Translations under genes and position numbers: made by a program | Notes under the pieces: model-generated | Told to the model about the DNA's origin: nothing | What the model saw: only the letters and a program-made list of their open reading frames with translations | Databases searched by the model: none | Shown: positions 40,821 through 51,599 of the stretch, in pieces | Layout of the letters: every line of letters starts with the position of its first letter | Numbering within the stretch: position 1 is the first letter of the stretch | DNA from: Buchnera aphidicola (Hyalopterus amygdali) | Lineage (GTDB): Bacteria > Pseudomonadota > Gammaproteobacteria > Enterobacterales > Enterobacteriaceae | Reading direction: 5' to 3' | DNA: 64,000 bases | Assembly (NCBI RefSeq): GCF_964059015.1 | Contig: NZ_OZ060383.1 | Span: 568,419-632,418 of the forward strand

Positions 40821-42298
40821 TTACTCAAAGAAATATGAATATTGCATTATTGGTGAATTGTTAGAAGAAAGAATTACACTTGTACGTACACCAAAAGAAT
40901 GAGTTTTTTGCATTGAATGATCATCTTTAGAACATACATCAGATAAGTTTGTAGTAACTAATTTAATTCTATTATTACTAATGTGAGTAATCATATAAGA
41001 ATTTCTTGAATTTATAATTTGATATTGATTTAATTCCGGATGTTCATCAAGTAATTCAGTATACGATTGCATTAAAATTTTTGGATGTGCATATGTAGAA
41101 ATTAATTTTTGATCTGCAACATTTGGTACTAATTTTTTAAATGTTTCTATCATTTCTTCCTTTTTTGTAGAATGAATCCAATTTCCATCAACAATAAAAA
41201 GAGATGAATTAAAATCACTCATAAATTCTTTATTTAATTCTTGAGATGATTGTAATTCTTCATATACTTTTTGAAAATCTCTAATTGCAGATAAAATTTT
41301 TCCGGATGGTCTATCGGATGTATCTGAAACTGTCCAATGACTATTATTATCCATAAAATAATTATAATTAGATTTTTCAATACTTCTATTCATTCTGTCT
41401 TTGAATTTTTGATTAACTTTTAAAACACCTTCTTGTACTTCTATATCAAAATTTTCATCTAAATTAGATGGATACCATGTATTTGTATTATCTTTTTTAG
41501 GCTCTATAACTTCAAGATCTGGAAAAGAACTTTCATATTCAGGATGATTTGGATTATTATTTAATTTATTAACAACTTTTAATCTCCCGTCTTCTTTAAC
41601 TTTTTCAATTAAACTATGTATAAAAAATTTTGAAGATTCAATTGTTCTTCCTAATGCTTTAACTTGTTCAATTAATTTATCAATTTTTGAACTTGTTTCT
41701 TTTGTTGATTCTGTTGGCTGTGTAAATAATGCACATCCTGCATCAAAAATTTTTAAAATTGTGGTGCCATTAAAAATATTTATAGTTTCAGTTTTAATTT
41801 TTTCACAAATGTCAAAGAATGTATCTTTTATTGTATTAATACATGACATAAATTTTTTTTTTAAATCAAAATCTTTAATTTTTTCTTGAATTAATTGTTG
41901 AATTTTGTTAATGAGGTCAATAGGATTGTAAATTATATCAAGTGGATTAATAGAATTTTCAGAAGATTCAGAGGAGGATTCTAAAGCAGTTTTTTTTTCG
42001 CACCATTTATTAAGTGATTTAATTTAAGCAAATATTTTACATAAAAATTTTCTAGGTCTATTTTATCTTTTTCATCTTCTTCGACACTTTTATTTTTATT
42101 TTCAATATTATTAATGGATACTTTAGTACTGCTAATATCATTAATTAAAAAGTTTTCTTTTTTTACTATATTTTTATTAACTTTATCGTGTCTATTTGGT
42201 AATGTTTTAGCAAATTTTTCACTAATTTGAAATTGCATTTTTTTTGGTTCAGGAAGTCTTGGATTTAATTTATCAACTAGAGTAACATTAGATGACAT
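40821..42298 (-). pseudogene. lineage-specific orphan protein, split at an A9 run (possible Buchnera yba-type gene)
   Basis: Two frames, 105 and 342 residues, are one gene. At the A9 run (T at 41990-41998) the first frame ends NGAKKKLL. One more A continues KKKTALESSSESSENSINP, stays open through about 46 codons and enters the second frame at its first Met, giving 492 residues. That internal Met has no Shine-Dalgarno. The N-terminal ~100 residues are Lys/Asn-rich and likely disordered. A Ser/Glu patch and amphipathic helices (LINKIQQLIQEKIKDF) follow. The C-terminal domain has WYPSNLDENF, NSHWTVSDTSDRPSGKIL and FIVDGNWIHS. No signal peptide or clear membrane helix is seen and no family is recognised. 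From memory it resembles the Buchnera-only orphans called yba, which I cannot verify here. Confidence 0.7.
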
Positions 42299-42609
42299 AA
42301 TTTTTTTTCCTTTTTTTAATTTATTATTTGATTCTTAGTAAAAATATTTTTTATATTTTTTAAAATATATTTTTATTCTCAATCAAAAAAAAGTTAAAAT
42401 ATTTATTAATTTTTTTGATTTTAAAATTTTACATATAAAAAATTAATTTTATAATAAGTTGAAAACTTTAATAAGTTAAAATAGTTAAGTTTTAAATTTT
42501 TTAATTAATAGTTAATTAAAAAATAAATAATAAAAAACTTTACTATAAAACATAGTAAATCGTATTTTTGTAAAAGTCAATTATTAATGTAAAAAAAAAT
42601 AAAAATATT
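42299..42609. other. non-coding gap between the orphan gene and rsmJ
   Basis: About 310 AT-rich bases separate two divergent genes and must hold both promoters. No structured element or open frame stands out. TTGACTT-like boxes such as TTGAAAAC near 42470 are present, but base composition makes them unreliable. Confidence 0.5.
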
Positions 42610-43365
42610 ATGAATATATATTTAATGATACAAAAAAAGAATAAAAAAACAATTGATTTAATTAATAAATACAATTTAAAACATGATGAAAATTCTGCTA
42701 TGGCTTTAATAATAAATTCTACTTCTTTAGAACTATACGATCGTTCTACACCTATAAAAAAACCTATTAAAGTTGACTTTACTTCAAAAAAAAATAATTA
42801 TAGATGTTTGAATTTAAAAAAAAACGAGCTTCTTTACAAAGCTGTAGGAATAAAAAAAAATTATCTTCCTTCTATTCTTGATGCAACAGCAGGATTAGGA
42901 ACTGATTCTTTTTTACTTTCTTCTTTTGGATGTTTTGTTATAATGATAGAAAAGCATCCTGTAATTGCAGCTTTATTAAGAGACGGCCTTGAAAGAGGCT
43001 ACAAAGATAAAAAAATTGGTAATTGGTTAAAAAAAAGACTACATCTAATTTTTAATGATAGTTTAAACATGTTAAAAATACCAATTCTACAACCAGATGT
43101 CATTTATTTAGATCCAATGTATCCAATTAGAAAAAAAAAGTCGTCTCCTAAAAAGGAATTTCAATTTTTACGGAAATTAATAAATAGTGACTATCAACCT
43201 GAGAAATTATTAAATATCGCTAAAAAACTCGCAAAAAAAAGAATTGTTGTAAAGCGTCCATCTTATGCTAGTCCTTTATCCAAAGATAAAGTAGATTTTG
43301 TTATCAGTAATAAATCTCATCGTTTTGATATATACCTCCCCTTAAAAAAAAATAGGAGCACATGA
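42610..43365 (+). CDS. rsmJ: 16S rRNA (guanine1516-N2)-methyltransferase RsmJ
   Basis: A 251-residue methyltransferase (YhiQ family). The SAM-binding motif is LDATAGLGTDSFLLSSFGC near residue 96, then MIEKHPVIAALLRDGLERG and the catalytic VIYLDPMYP. It ends SHRFDIYLPL. In E. coli rsmJ lies close to pitA, which is convergent here with uspAB and dtpB missing between them. The stop falls inside the shared terminator hairpin. Confidence 0.95.
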   Translation: MNIYLMIQKKNKKTIDLINKYNLKHDENSAMALIINSTSLELYDRSTPIKKPIKVDFTSKKNNYRCLNLKKNELLYKAVGIKKNYLPSILDATAGLGTDSFLLSSFGCFVIMIEKHPVIAALLRDGLERGYKDKKIGNWLKKRLHLIFNDSLNMLKIPILQPDVIYLDPMYPIRKKKSSPKKEFQFLRKLINSDYQPEKLLNIAKKLAKKRIVVKRPSYASPLSKDKVDFVISNKSHRFDIYLPLKKNRST

Positions 43366-43384
43366 TCTAAATATATGCTCCTAT
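43343..43384 (-). terminator. intrinsic terminator for pitA
   Basis: On the minus strand the 9-base stem ATAGGAGCA/TGCTCCTAT, with a 15-base loop, is followed directly by a run of T. This is a textbook intrinsic terminator for pitA, about 30 bases after its stop. It overlaps the rsmJ stop codon. Confidence 0.75.
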
Positions 43385-43412
43385 ATAAAATAATCTTCAA
43401 TTTTAAATATTT

Positions 43413-44885
43413 TTATATAAATAAAAGCATAATCCGATAAAAAAAACTAGATAATAAAATTGAAATGGGCAAAGTTAATATCCAAGCAAGAGCAATATTT
43501 TTTATTGTGTTAACTTGAATTCCATTTCCGTCTCCTAACATTGCTCCAGCTACAGATGAAGATAAGATATGTGTTGTAGATACTGGTATACCTGTATAAC
43601 TAGCTATACCAATAGAAATAGAAGCAGTTATTTGTGCTGACATAGCTTGACCATATGTCATTCTCTTCTTTCCTATTTTTTCACCAATTGTGACAACTAT
43701 GCGTTTCCAACCGATCATGGTTCCTATAGATAAAGATAACGCAATAATTAATATTATCCACATTGGTGCATATTCAATTGATTTAAGTATATTTACCTTA
43801 CTTTCTTCTAAAAAATATTTTTCTTTTTTAGAAACATTTAAAAGATGTATTGTTTGATCAATATTTTCTGAAAGAAAAAGAAAAAAATGACGTAGTTTAA
43901 ATTTTTTTTCTATACTTAATTCGTTATAATTGTATATTTTAGATAATAAAGATCTAGTTTTTTTTATATTTCTTATAATTTTAAAGTAATTATAATTTTT
44001 AATTGGATAGTTATTTTTTTTTTGATTACTAATATTTTTAATTATTATGACTTTATTAGTTGAATAGTATTTATATAATTGATTAATTGTATTTTTTGTA
44101 TAGAGAATTTCTTTTTTAGATGTATTTAAGTTAATTAAAAAACCAGACGGCACAATTCCAATAAGTACAAGCATCAGCAAGCCAATACCTTTCTGACCAT
44201 CATTAGCTCCATGAGTATAACTAACTCCAATAGATGATAAAATTAAAGCAGCTTTAATTAAAAAAGGTGGTGTTTTTTTTCCATCTTTTTTTTCTCGTTC
44301 TAACGGCGTCATATGAATATGATGAAAATTTTTTTTATTCTTTAAAAAAAAACGAAATAAAAATATCAAACTTCCAGAGATAATTAATCCCACAATAGGA
44401 GAAAAAACGAGAGATAAAAAAACGTTCATCATTTTAGGGATGTTTAATGCTTCAACTAAAGAAGAATTAGTAATCATTGCATTAGTTAAACCAATCCCAA
44501 TGATTGCCCCAATTAACGAATGTGAACTTGATGCTGGCAAACAAAAGTACCAAGTAAGTAAATTCCATAATATAGCGGACAATAACATAGAAAAAACCAT
44601 AGCAAGTGCATGTTTTGAGCTACTATTTAATAGTAAATCATTAGGTAATAGATGAACAATAGCATATGCAACTGTTAGCCCACCAAGTAAAACACCAAGA
44701 AAATTAAAGACACCAGACATAATTACAGCAAAGGGAGCGGACATTGCACGGGTATAGATGAGCGTTGAAACAGCATTAGCTGTATCATGAAAACCATTAA
44801 TAGCTTCATAACATAATACAAAAAATAAAGCAAAAAAAACAAACAAACTATGATTCAAATCGGAAGACGAAAATAAATATAGCAT
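43413..44885 (-). CDS. pitA: low-affinity inorganic phosphate transporter PitA
   Basis: A 490-residue membrane protein of the PiT family, against 499 in E. coli. The N-terminal signature is EAINGFHDTANAVSTLIYTR. The internal repeat signature is SYTHGANDGQKGIGLLML near residue 225, with about ten hydrophobic helices and a charged cytoplasmic loop around residues 265-360. The C-terminal half repeats GIPVSTTHILSSSVAGAMLG. It exchanges metal-phosphate with protons. It is the only phosphate carrier seen in this window. Confidence 0.96.
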   Translation of the reverse strand: MLYLFSSSDLNHSLFVFFALFFVLCYEAINGFHDTANAVSTLIYTRAMSAPFAVIMSGVFNFLGVLLGGLTVAYAIVHLLPNDLLLNSSSKHALAMVFSMLLSAILWNLLTWYFCLPASSSHSLIGAIIGIGLTNAMITNSSLVEALNIPKMMNVFLSLVFSPIVGLIISGSLIFLFRFFLKNKKNFHHIHMTPLEREKKDGKKTPPFLIKAALILSSIGVSYTHGANDGQKGIGLLMLVLIGIVPSGFLINLNTSKKEILYTKNTINQLYKYYSTNKVIIIKNISNQKKNNYPIKNYNYFKIIRNIKKTRSLLSKIYNYNELSIEKKFKLRHFFLFLSENIDQTIHLLNVSKKEKYFLEESKVNILKSIEYAPMWIILIIALSLSIGTMIGWKRIVVTIGEKIGKKRMTYGQAMSAQITASISIGIASYTGIPVSTTHILSSSVAGAMLGDGNGIQVNTIKNIALAWILTLPISILLSSFFYRIMLLFI

Positions 44886-45006
44886 AATCTTTAAGCCATT
44901 TTGATGAATTGAACTAAGTTGATTATCTGTAAAAAACCATGTTATAAAAAATGAAATATAAATTTTATTAAAAAATAAAAAAATATTTTTTGTATATTGT
45001 ATTAAT

Positions 45007-46196
45007 TTATTTTATTTTTTTTAATTTAAATGACATAAATATTCCGAAAATTAGTACAAGAATAATAAAAGTCGAAATACCTTTCCATTTTAAATAGAAC
45101 CAAAAAAAACCTCCGCATGTACCAAATATACTTGACCCTAAATAATAAAAAAATAAATATAAAGATGTTGCTTGTACTTTTGCAAATTTTGCATAAGAAC
45201 CAATCCAACTACTGGCTATTGAATGAGATGCAAAAAAACCGCCTGAAAATATTATTAATCCTAAAATAATCATTAAAATATGATTGCATTGTGTAATTAA
45301 TAGTCCTAAAATCATTAATAATAATGATATGCTTAATATATTATTACGACTATATTTATGTGTTAAAATGCCAGCTTTAGGAGAACTATAAACTCCCGTT
45401 AAATAAATAATAGATAAAAAACCTATAGTTGAGGGAGACAAAAAAAAGGGGGGCAACATTAAACGATAACCTATATAATTAAAAATTGTAATAAAACTTC
45501 CCATTAGGATAAATCCTATTACAAATAAAATAAATAATGTAGGATTTTTAAAATGTAAATAAAAATTTTTTAAAAATTTATGAACATTTATAGAAATAGA
45601 ATGAAAATTTTTTGATGATGGTAAAAAATATAAAAAAAGACAAGATGAAAAAAAAGAAAAACAACCAATGACTATAAGTGCAATATTCCAAGAAAAATAT
45701 TCAGCTAAAATACTGCTTAAAAGTCGACCTGAAAATCCACCTATAGTATTTCCACTAATATATAAACCCATGCAAAATGATACATATTCAGGGTCAATTT
45801 CTTCCATAATATAAGTCATAGCAACTGCAACAACACCACTTAAAGCGAGTCCTGTCAAAGAACGAAGAAAAACAATAAACATCCAACTATTTGTAGTTGC
45901 ACATATAATAGTAAGTATTGCTGCAACTAACAAAGAAAAAGACATAATTGATTTACGGCCAATCTTATCTGATAAAGGACCGATAAATAATGTTCCAATA
46001 GCCATTGTTGCAGTGGCTGCTGATAAAGACAAACTGCTTTCTGTAGCACTTAAAGAAAATTCTTTAGAAAATATTGGTAAAATTGATTGTACACAATATA
46101 AAATAGAGAAACTAGAAAATCCTCCTAAAAAAAGAGATAAAACAATTTGATTAAATTTTTTTGTATTTTTTTTTTAATAACATTTTTATGTTCCAC
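45007..46196 (-). CDS. ynfM: major facilitator transporter, YnfM family
   Basis: The 12-helix MFS protein matches E. coli YnfM over its length: LYCVQSILPIFSKEFSLS, GPLSDKIGRKSIM (MFS loop 2-3 motif), FCMGLYISGNTIGGFSGRLL, FNYIGYRLMLPPF and HSIASSWIGSYAK. The frame is open upstream to GTG 46196, about 396 residues. A later TTG at 46032 would cut off the first helix. An ATG at 46182 is out of frame but would join with one more A in the A10 run at 46166-46175. The substrate is unknown. The start assignment is the uncertain part. Confidence 0.88.
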
Positions 46197-46225
46197 AATT
46201 GTAAATTTTTTAGAAAAAATATTTT

Positions 46226-47077
46226 TTATATATATATATGTCCATCATAAACGTAATTTGCTGGTCCTTTCATATAAAGAGGATAATTAAAACCGTTCCA
46301 ATTAATTTCTAATCTTCCGCCTAATAAATCAACTCGAACATTTTTATTAAGAATCTTTTTAGCTATACCAACTGCAACTGCAGCACAAGCATTACTACCA
46401 CAAGACTGTGTTTCACCTACATCACGTTCATAAACCCTTAATTGAATATGATTTTTATTTATAATTTTCATAAAACCTACATTTATTCCTTGAATAAAAA
46501 GAGGATGTCTTTCTAAAATTTGACCAATTTTTTTTACAGGAGCATGAATGATGGATTCTACTTGAATAATACAATGAGGATTCCCAATAGTAACCAAATT
46601 ACATTTTAAATTTTTATTTAGAAGCTTTACAGAAAAATTATTAGATATAATTTTTTTAGAGACAGGTATATTTTTTAAGTCAAAACTAGGTTCGTTCATA
46701 TTTACTTGAATGTTGTTATAAGATATAAAATGAACGCTTATATATTTTTTATTAGTACTAAAAGTAATGTGTTTTTTATTTGTTAAGTTTTTTAGTAAAA
46801 CAAATAAACCAACGCATCGAGCACCATTACCACATTGTTCAACTTCATTTCCATTAGAGTTAAAAATGCGATAGTGAAAATCAAATTGCGAATTATGTGA
46901 TTTTTCAATTATTAATAATTGATCAAAACCAATTCCTGTATTTCGATTAGATAATTTTTTTATAATAGATGAAGAAAAAACATAACTTTGTTTAATTAAT
47001 TCAACAACCATAAAATCGTTACCTAATCCATGCATTTTAGTAAATCTAATTCGTTTTTTTTGATCATTTGAAAACAT
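46226..47077 (-). CDS. dapF: diaminopimelate epimerase
   Basis: A 283-residue enzyme with both catalytic cysteines, in [11 protein letters not shown] and [28 protein letters not shown] is at the N-terminus, 9 residues later than in E. coli. It converts LL- to meso-diaminopimelate for peptidoglycan and lysine, a nutrient supplied to the host. It is divergent from cyaY. In E. coli the two are adjacent next to cyaA, which is lost here. Confidence 0.97.
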   Translation of the reverse strand: MFSNDQKKRIRFTKMHGLGNDFMVVELIKQSYVFSSSIIKKLSNRNTGIGFDQLLIIEKSHNSQFDFHYRIFNSNGNEVEQCGNGARCVGLFVLLKNLTNKKHITFSTNKKYISVHFISYNNIQVNMNEPSFDLKNIPVSKKIISNNFSVKLLNKNLKCNLVTIGNPHCIIQVESIIHAPVKKIGQILERHPLFIQGINVGFMKIINKNHIQLRVYERDVGETQSCGSNACAAVAVGIAKKILNKNVRVDLLGGRLEINWNGFNYPLYMKGPANYVYDGHIYI

Positions 47078-47208
47078 ATTATTTCCTAATAAATTTATTA
47101 TAAATATAACTTCTATAAATAAGATAAATTAAAAAAAATTCTAATTAATTTAATAAAAACTATCTTTTTAGATTAATATAATAAAATTTATTATTCAAGG
47201 ATATAAAA

Positions 47209-47559
47209 ATGAAGAAAAATATAGTTATTAGTGAAAAAAATAATAATTTTTATAAATTAGTAGACGACTTGTTTTTAAAGATAGAAGATAATTTAAATGT
47301 TTATGAAAATAAAATTGATATTGATTATGAAATAGAAGACTATGTTATAACTATTACTTTTGCAAATAAAAGTTTGATTATAGTCAATAAGCAAGAGTTT
47401 TTAAAACAAATATGGTTAGCTACAAAATTAAATGCATATCACTTTAATTATAAAATAGATAAATGGATTTGTAATCGCACGGATAAAAATTTTTGGGAAA
47501 TATTTGAAAAATCATGTTCTATACAAGCTAATGAAAATTTAGTTTTTTGCTATTCTTAA
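47209..47559 (+). CDS. cyaY: frataxin-like iron donor CyaY
   Basis: A 116-residue protein with the frataxin pattern. An acidic first helix ([19 protein letters not shown], then DIDYEIED) is followed by a beta sheet with [18 protein letters not shown] and a final [18 protein letters not shown]. It modulates iron supply and rate of IscS-dependent Fe-S assembly, relevant to the isc genes at 57-62 kb. Confidence 0.93.
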   Translation: MKKNIVISEKNNNFYKLVDDLFLKIEDNLNVYENKIDIDYEIEDYVITITFANKSLIIVNKQEFLKQIWLATKLNAYHFNYKIDKWICNRTDKNFWEIFEKSCSIQANENLVFCYS

Positions 47560-47642
47560 AGAAAATAAAAATAAAAAATGGATTTTTTATTTTTAATATA
47601 TTTTAGAAAACTAAATATTTAAATAATATTTCTATACTCAAT

Positions 47643-48599
47643 ATGAATGGTAATATGCAAAAAAAAATATTAAGAATTGCTACTAGAAAAAGTCCTTTAG
47701 CTTTACAACAAACTAAATATGTTCAAAAAAAAATATTGTCTTTATATCCTAATTTAGATATTAAAATAATACCTATCGTGACTCATGGAGATCATATATT
47801 AAATAAATCTCTTTCTAAGATTAGTGGAAAAGGTTTATTTATAAAAGAATTAGAGTTTGCTCTTCTTGAAAATAAAGCAGATATAGCAATACATTCTATG
47901 AAAGATCTTCCTGTCAATATTACAAAAGAGCTATGCTTGATTAGCATATGTAAAAGAGGCAATGCATTAGATTCAATGGTTTCTAATCATTATGCATCTA
48001 TTAACCAATTGCCGAAGGGGGCGATTGTTGGTACCTCTAGCTTAAGAAGACAATGTCAACTAATCACATATCGACCAGATTTAATTGTATCTCCCTTGAG
48101 AGGAAATGTAGAAACAAGAATTGCTAAATTAGATGAGGGTAAATATGATGCAATAATTTTAGCTACTGAAGGATTAAATAGATTATGTTTAAAAAATCGA
48201 ATTACTCAAATTATACCAGCTGAATTATCACTTCCTTCTTGTGGTCAAGGTGCTATTGGGATTCAATCAAGATCACATGATAAAAAAGTATTATTTTTTT
48301 TATCAAAATTAAATCATTTTAATACTTTTATTGAAGTAAAAGCAGAAAGAGCATTCTGTAAAAAATTAGAATCTGGATGTCAAATTCCAATTGGAAGTTA
48401 TGCTATTCTTAAAAAGAAAAAAATTTGGCTTAGAGGATTAGTTGGTTCACCAGATGGTGCAGTTATATTAAAAGGTGAAAGATTTGGTTGGTATAATACT
48501 GCAGAAGAAATGGGTTATTCTCTTGCTAAAGAGTTGTTAAATAATGGTGCAAAAAAAATTCTTGATAATTTTTATATAAAAAAACCATATTGTATATGA
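47643..48599 (+). CDS. hemC: porphobilinogen deaminase
   Basis: A 318-residue enzyme. It starts near [20 protein letters not shown], with two Mets before that. It has [35 protein letters not shown] and the dipyrromethane cofactor Cys in [13 protein letters not shown]. It polymerises four porphobilinogens. The last codons overlap hemD (ATGA), so the two are translationally coupled as in E. coli. Confidence 0.97.
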   Translation: MNGNMQKKILRIATRKSPLALQQTKYVQKKILSLYPNLDIKIIPIVTHGDHILNKSLSKISGKGLFIKELEFALLENKADIAIHSMKDLPVNITKELCLISICKRGNALDSMVSNHYASINQLPKGAIVGTSSLRRQCQLITYRPDLIVSPLRGNVETRIAKLDEGKYDAIILATEGLNRLCLKNRITQIIPAELSLPSCGQGAIGIQSRSHDKKVLFFLSKLNHFNTFIEVKAERAFCKKLESGCQIPIGSYAILKKKKIWLRGLVGSPDGAVILKGERFGWYNTAEEMGYSLAKELLNNGAKKILDNFYIKKPYCI

Positions 48600-49360
48600 A
48601 AATATTAATTATGCGACCCTCTCCAGAGGGAGAAGAGTTAGTGCATTATTTAAATAATGCAGGAATTTTTTCTTTTCATTTTTCTTTTTTTGATTTTTAC
48701 CCTAGTACAAGTAAGAATAGAATTTCAAAAAAAATTTATGATTTGTATATATCAGATATCATTCTTATTTTTTCTAAAAAATCTATTAATTATATTAATA
48801 TATATTTTTTAAAAAAAAAATTAATATGGCCTATATATCCAAAATATTATGCTATTGGGGAAAGTACTGCTATTTTTTTAAGTAAATATGTTCAAAAAAA
48901 AATCTTTTTTCCTAAAGATCAAGAAAATAGCGAAAATTTATTAATGCTATTATATAAAAACAATCTTTTAAAAAAGAAAATAACTTTGCTACAAGGAAGA
49001 AATGGAAGAAATTTAATAAAAAAACATCTTCAACAACAGGGTTGTGATATTTCCATAATTGAATGTTATAAAAGAATATTTAAAATTATTGATTTTTGCA
49101 AAGAGGTAAAAAAATGGCGCGATTTAAAAATAAATACTATTTTAATAACTAGTAGTGAAGTTTTAAATAAGTTAAATAATGAAATTTCCATTTTAGATAA
49201 AAGAGAATGGTTATTTAAATGTAAAATATTTGTTATTGGAGAACGATTAGCAGGTATAGCAAAAAAAATTGGTTGGAATAGGAATGATATAATCATTTCA
49301 GATTATGCTAATAATAAAAAACTATTTAGACTAATTATGAAAGAAAATAAAAAAAATTAA
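48596..49360 (+). CDS. hemD: uroporphyrinogen-III synthase
   Basis: From ATG 48596 this is 254 residues starting [19 protein letters not shown]. It is a poorly conserved family with a two-domain fold. Recognisable parts are [46 protein letters not shown] and [16 protein letters not shown]. It cyclises hydroxymethylbilane. A strong SD is absent and the ATGA overlap with hemC suggests coupling. The gene ends just before the tRNA cluster. Confidence 0.93.
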   Translation: MKILIMRPSPEGEELVHYLNNAGIFSFHFSFFDFYPSTSKNRISKKIYDLYISDIILIFSKKSINYINIYFLKKKLIWPIYPKYYAIGESTAIFLSKYVQKKIFFPKDQENSENLLMLLYKNNLLKKKITLLQGRNGRNLIKKHLQQQGCDISIIECYKRIFKIIDFCKEVKKWRDLKINTILITSSEVLNKLNNEISILDKREWLFKCKIFVIGERLAGIAKKIGWNRNDIIISDYANNKKLFRLIMKENKKN

Positions 49361-49365
49361 CTTTT

Positions 49366-49442
49366 TGGTCGGCGAAAGAGGATTTGAACCTCTGACCTAC
49401 TGGTCCCAAACCAGTTGCGCTACCAAGCTGCGCTATTCGCCG
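49366..49442 (-). tRNA. tRNA-Pro (TGG)
   Basis: The acceptor CGGCGAA/TTCGCCG and anticodon TGG in GTTTGGGAC match E. coli proM. Discriminator A is followed by an encoded CCA, included here. It is the third of three tandem minus-strand tRNAs (Arg, His, Pro in transcription order), the same cluster as E. coli argX-hisR-proM without leuT. Confidence 0.97.
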
Positions 49443-49468
49443 CGTATATTATAAAAAATAATTAATTT

Positions 49469-49545
49469 TGGGGTGGCTAATGGGATTTGAACCCATGACC
49501 ACTGGAATCACAATCCAGGACTCTACCAACTGAGCTATAGCCACC
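49469..49545 (-). tRNA. tRNA-His (GTG)
   Basis: It begins GGTGGCTA with the extra 5' G (G-1) opposite C73, has anticodon GTG in ATTGTGATT, and encodes CCA. It is nearly identical to E. coli hisR and lies between tRNA-Arg and tRNA-Pro. Confidence 0.97.
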
Positions 49546-49581
49546 AAAAAATTTCTATTATTATAAAAAATTCTTTTAAAG

Positions 49582-49656
49582 TGCGCTCGACAGGATTTGA
49601 ACCTGATACCTCTACCTTCGGAAGATAGCGCTCTATCCAAAATGAGCTACGAGCGC
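49582..49656 (-). tRNA. tRNA-Arg (CCG) with an expanded D loop
   Basis: The acceptor GCGCTCG/CGAGCGC and anticodon CCG in TTCCGAA identify the argX type. The D loop reads ATTTTGG between the stem and the GG, one base longer than E. coli, so position 15 is T rather than G. Position 48 is A rather than C, so the usual G15-C48 contact could be replaced by U15-A48. No CCA is encoded and the discriminator is A. Confidence 0.92.
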
Positions 49657-49767
49657 ATAAAAAGTAAAAATAAAATTTACCCTATTTTAAGATTATTAAT
49701 CTTATTTGTCTAGTTTTTTTTATTTTTTTAAAAAATTAATATAACATGAAAAGATATTTTAAATATT

Positions 49768-51027
49768 TTATGAACGTTTCATCATATCAAAAAATTCATC
49801 ATTGGTTTTAGTCATAGATAATTTGTTTAATAAAAATTCCATTGCATCTATTTCACTCATAGGATGGATAATTTTTCTTAGAATCCACATTTTTTGAAGT
49901 TCTTCTGGTAAGGTTAATAATTCTTCTTTTCTAGTTCCAGATCGATTATAATCAATAGCAGGAAAAACGCGTTTTTCGGCTATTTTCCTAGATAAGGGAA
50001 GTTCCATATTTCCTGTTCCTTTAAATTCTTCATAAATAACTTCATCCATTTTTGAACCTGTATCAACTAATGCTGTTGCGATAATTGTTAAACTCCCGCC
50101 TTCTTCTACGTTACGAGCAGCACCAAAAAATCGTTTAGGTCTGTGTAAAGCATTAGCATCTACTCCTCCTGTTAAAACTTTACCTGATGCCGGTACAACG
50201 GTATTATATGCTCTTGCTAAACGCGTAATAGAATCTAGTAATATAATTACGTCTTTTTTATGTTCTACCAATCTTTTTGCTTTTTCAATTACCATCTCGG
50301 CAACTTGAACGTGTCTTGATGCCGGTTCGTCAAACGTAGAAGCAACAACTTCACCTTTCACTAATCTTTGCATTTCAGTTACTTCTTCTGGTCTTTCATC
50401 GATTAGTAAAACCATTAATACACAATCTGGATGATTATAAGCAATACTTTGTGCAATATTTTGCAATAGAATAGTTTTTCCTGCTTTTGGTGGTGCTACA
50501 ATTAAACCTCTCTGACCACGTCCAATAGGAGAAGCTAAATCAAGTACTCTTGCTGTTAAATCTTCAGTAGATCCATTTCCTCGTTCCATTCTTAATCTAG
50601 AATTAGCATGTAAAGGTGTTAAATTTTCAAATAAAATTTTACTTCTGGCATTTTCAGGTTTATCATAATTCACTTTGTTAACTTTAAGTAAAGCAAAATA
50701 TCTTTCACCTTCTTTTGGCGGCCTTATTTTTCCAGAAATAGTATCACCGGTACGTAAATTAAACCTACGAATTTGACTTGGTGAAACATATATATCATCA
50801 GGACCAGCTAGATAAGAACTATCAGCAGAACGTAAAAAACCAAATCCATCTTGTAATATTTCTAAAACGCCGTCTCCAAATATATCTTCTCCACTTTTTG
50901 CATGTTGTTTAAGGATTGCAAAAATAATATCTTGTTTACGCATACGCGCTAAATTTTCCAACCCCATTTTTTCACCCAGAGTAATTAGTTCAGAAACTGG
51001 CATATTTTTAAGTGCGGTAAGATTCAT
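49768..51027 (-). CDS. rho: transcription termination factor Rho
   Basis: A 419-residue protein, the same length as E. coli. The N-terminal helical and cold-shock RNA-binding domain has [21 protein letters not shown]. The ATPase has Walker [13 protein letters not shown] near residue 178, [13 protein letters not shown] and the Q/R-loop segment [12 protein letters not shown]. It terminates transcription at unstructured C-rich RNA, a constraint of interest in an AT-rich genome. trxA is upstream, as in E. coli with rhoL absent. Confidence 0.98.
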   Translation of the reverse strand: MNLTALKNMPVSELITLGEKMGLENLARMRKQDIIFAILKQHAKSGEDIFGDGVLEILQDGFGFLRSADSSYLAGPDDIYVSPSQIRRFNLRTGDTISGKIRPPKEGERYFALLKVNKVNYDKPENARSKILFENLTPLHANSRLRMERGNGSTEDLTARVLDLASPIGRGQRGLIVAPPKAGKTILLQNIAQSIAYNHPDCVLMVLLIDERPEEVTEMQRLVKGEVVASTFDEPASRHVQVAEMVIEKAKRLVEHKKDVIILLDSITRLARAYNTVVPASGKVLTGGVDANALHRPKRFFGAARNVEEGGSLTIIATALVDTGSKMDEVIYEEFKGTGNMELPLSRKIAEKRVFPAIDYNRSGTRKEELLTLPEELQKMWILRKIIHPMSEIDAMEFLLNKLSMTKTNDEFFDMMKRS

Positions 51028-51154
51028 AATGGTGGGTTCTTAGTAAAATCGGGGTAAATCTCGAAATGATAATTTTGATATAAATTATAAAATTTTTTAT
51101 TTTTATTGATAAATTTTTCATAAAATTCAATTTTTTTTATTGAAGATCAATCAT

Positions 51155-51487
51155 TTATATTTGTTGAGTATTTTCATCTAAAAACTTTTTAAGTTGTATT
51201 TTAGAAATTGCTCCAATTTTAGTTGCAAGTACTTCACTATTATGAAACAACAGTAATGCAGGAATTCCTCTTATAGAATATATCGGAGCAGTTTTTGGAT
51301 TTTTTTCAACATTTAACTTAAAAAATGTAATTTTTTTGTAATAACTCTTTGCTACTTCTTCTAAAATAGGTGTTAAGATTTTACATGGATTACACCACTC
51401 TGCCCAAAAGTCTACCAATACAAAATCTTTTGATTTTAATACCTGTTCTTGAAAATTTTCATCATTAAGTTCAGTTATTATATTCAT
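51155..51487 (-). CDS. trxA: thioredoxin 1
   Basis: A 110-residue thioredoxin fold protein: [17 protein letters not shown] with the redox pair, then FKLNVEKNP, the cis-Pro loop [12 protein letters not shown] and [13 protein letters not shown]. The active site is CNPC rather than the canonical CGPC. It reduces disulfides, ribonucleotide reductase and PAPS reductase. It stands between rep and rho, as in E. coli with rhlB and gpp lost. Confidence 0.97.
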   Translation of the reverse strand: MNIITELNDENFQEQVLKSKDFVLVDFWAEWCNPCKILTPILEEVAKSYYKKITFFKLNVEKNPKTAPIYSIRGIPALLLFHNSEVLATKIGAISKIQLKKFLDENTQQI

Positions 51488-51599
51488 ATTTTATTTTTTC
51501 TCTATTATTAATAATAAAACAATTTAAATAATTATATCATTTTTAAGAATTTATTTAAACTAAAATTAAATAATTTTAATTATGTAAAAAATTACATTT

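Noticed and set aside
41847..41849. Independent start codon for a 342-residue orphan gene.
   Set aside because: The frame stays open for 46 codons upstream, there is no Shine-Dalgarno, and one base in the A9 run joins it to the preceding frame, so a single gene is more likely.
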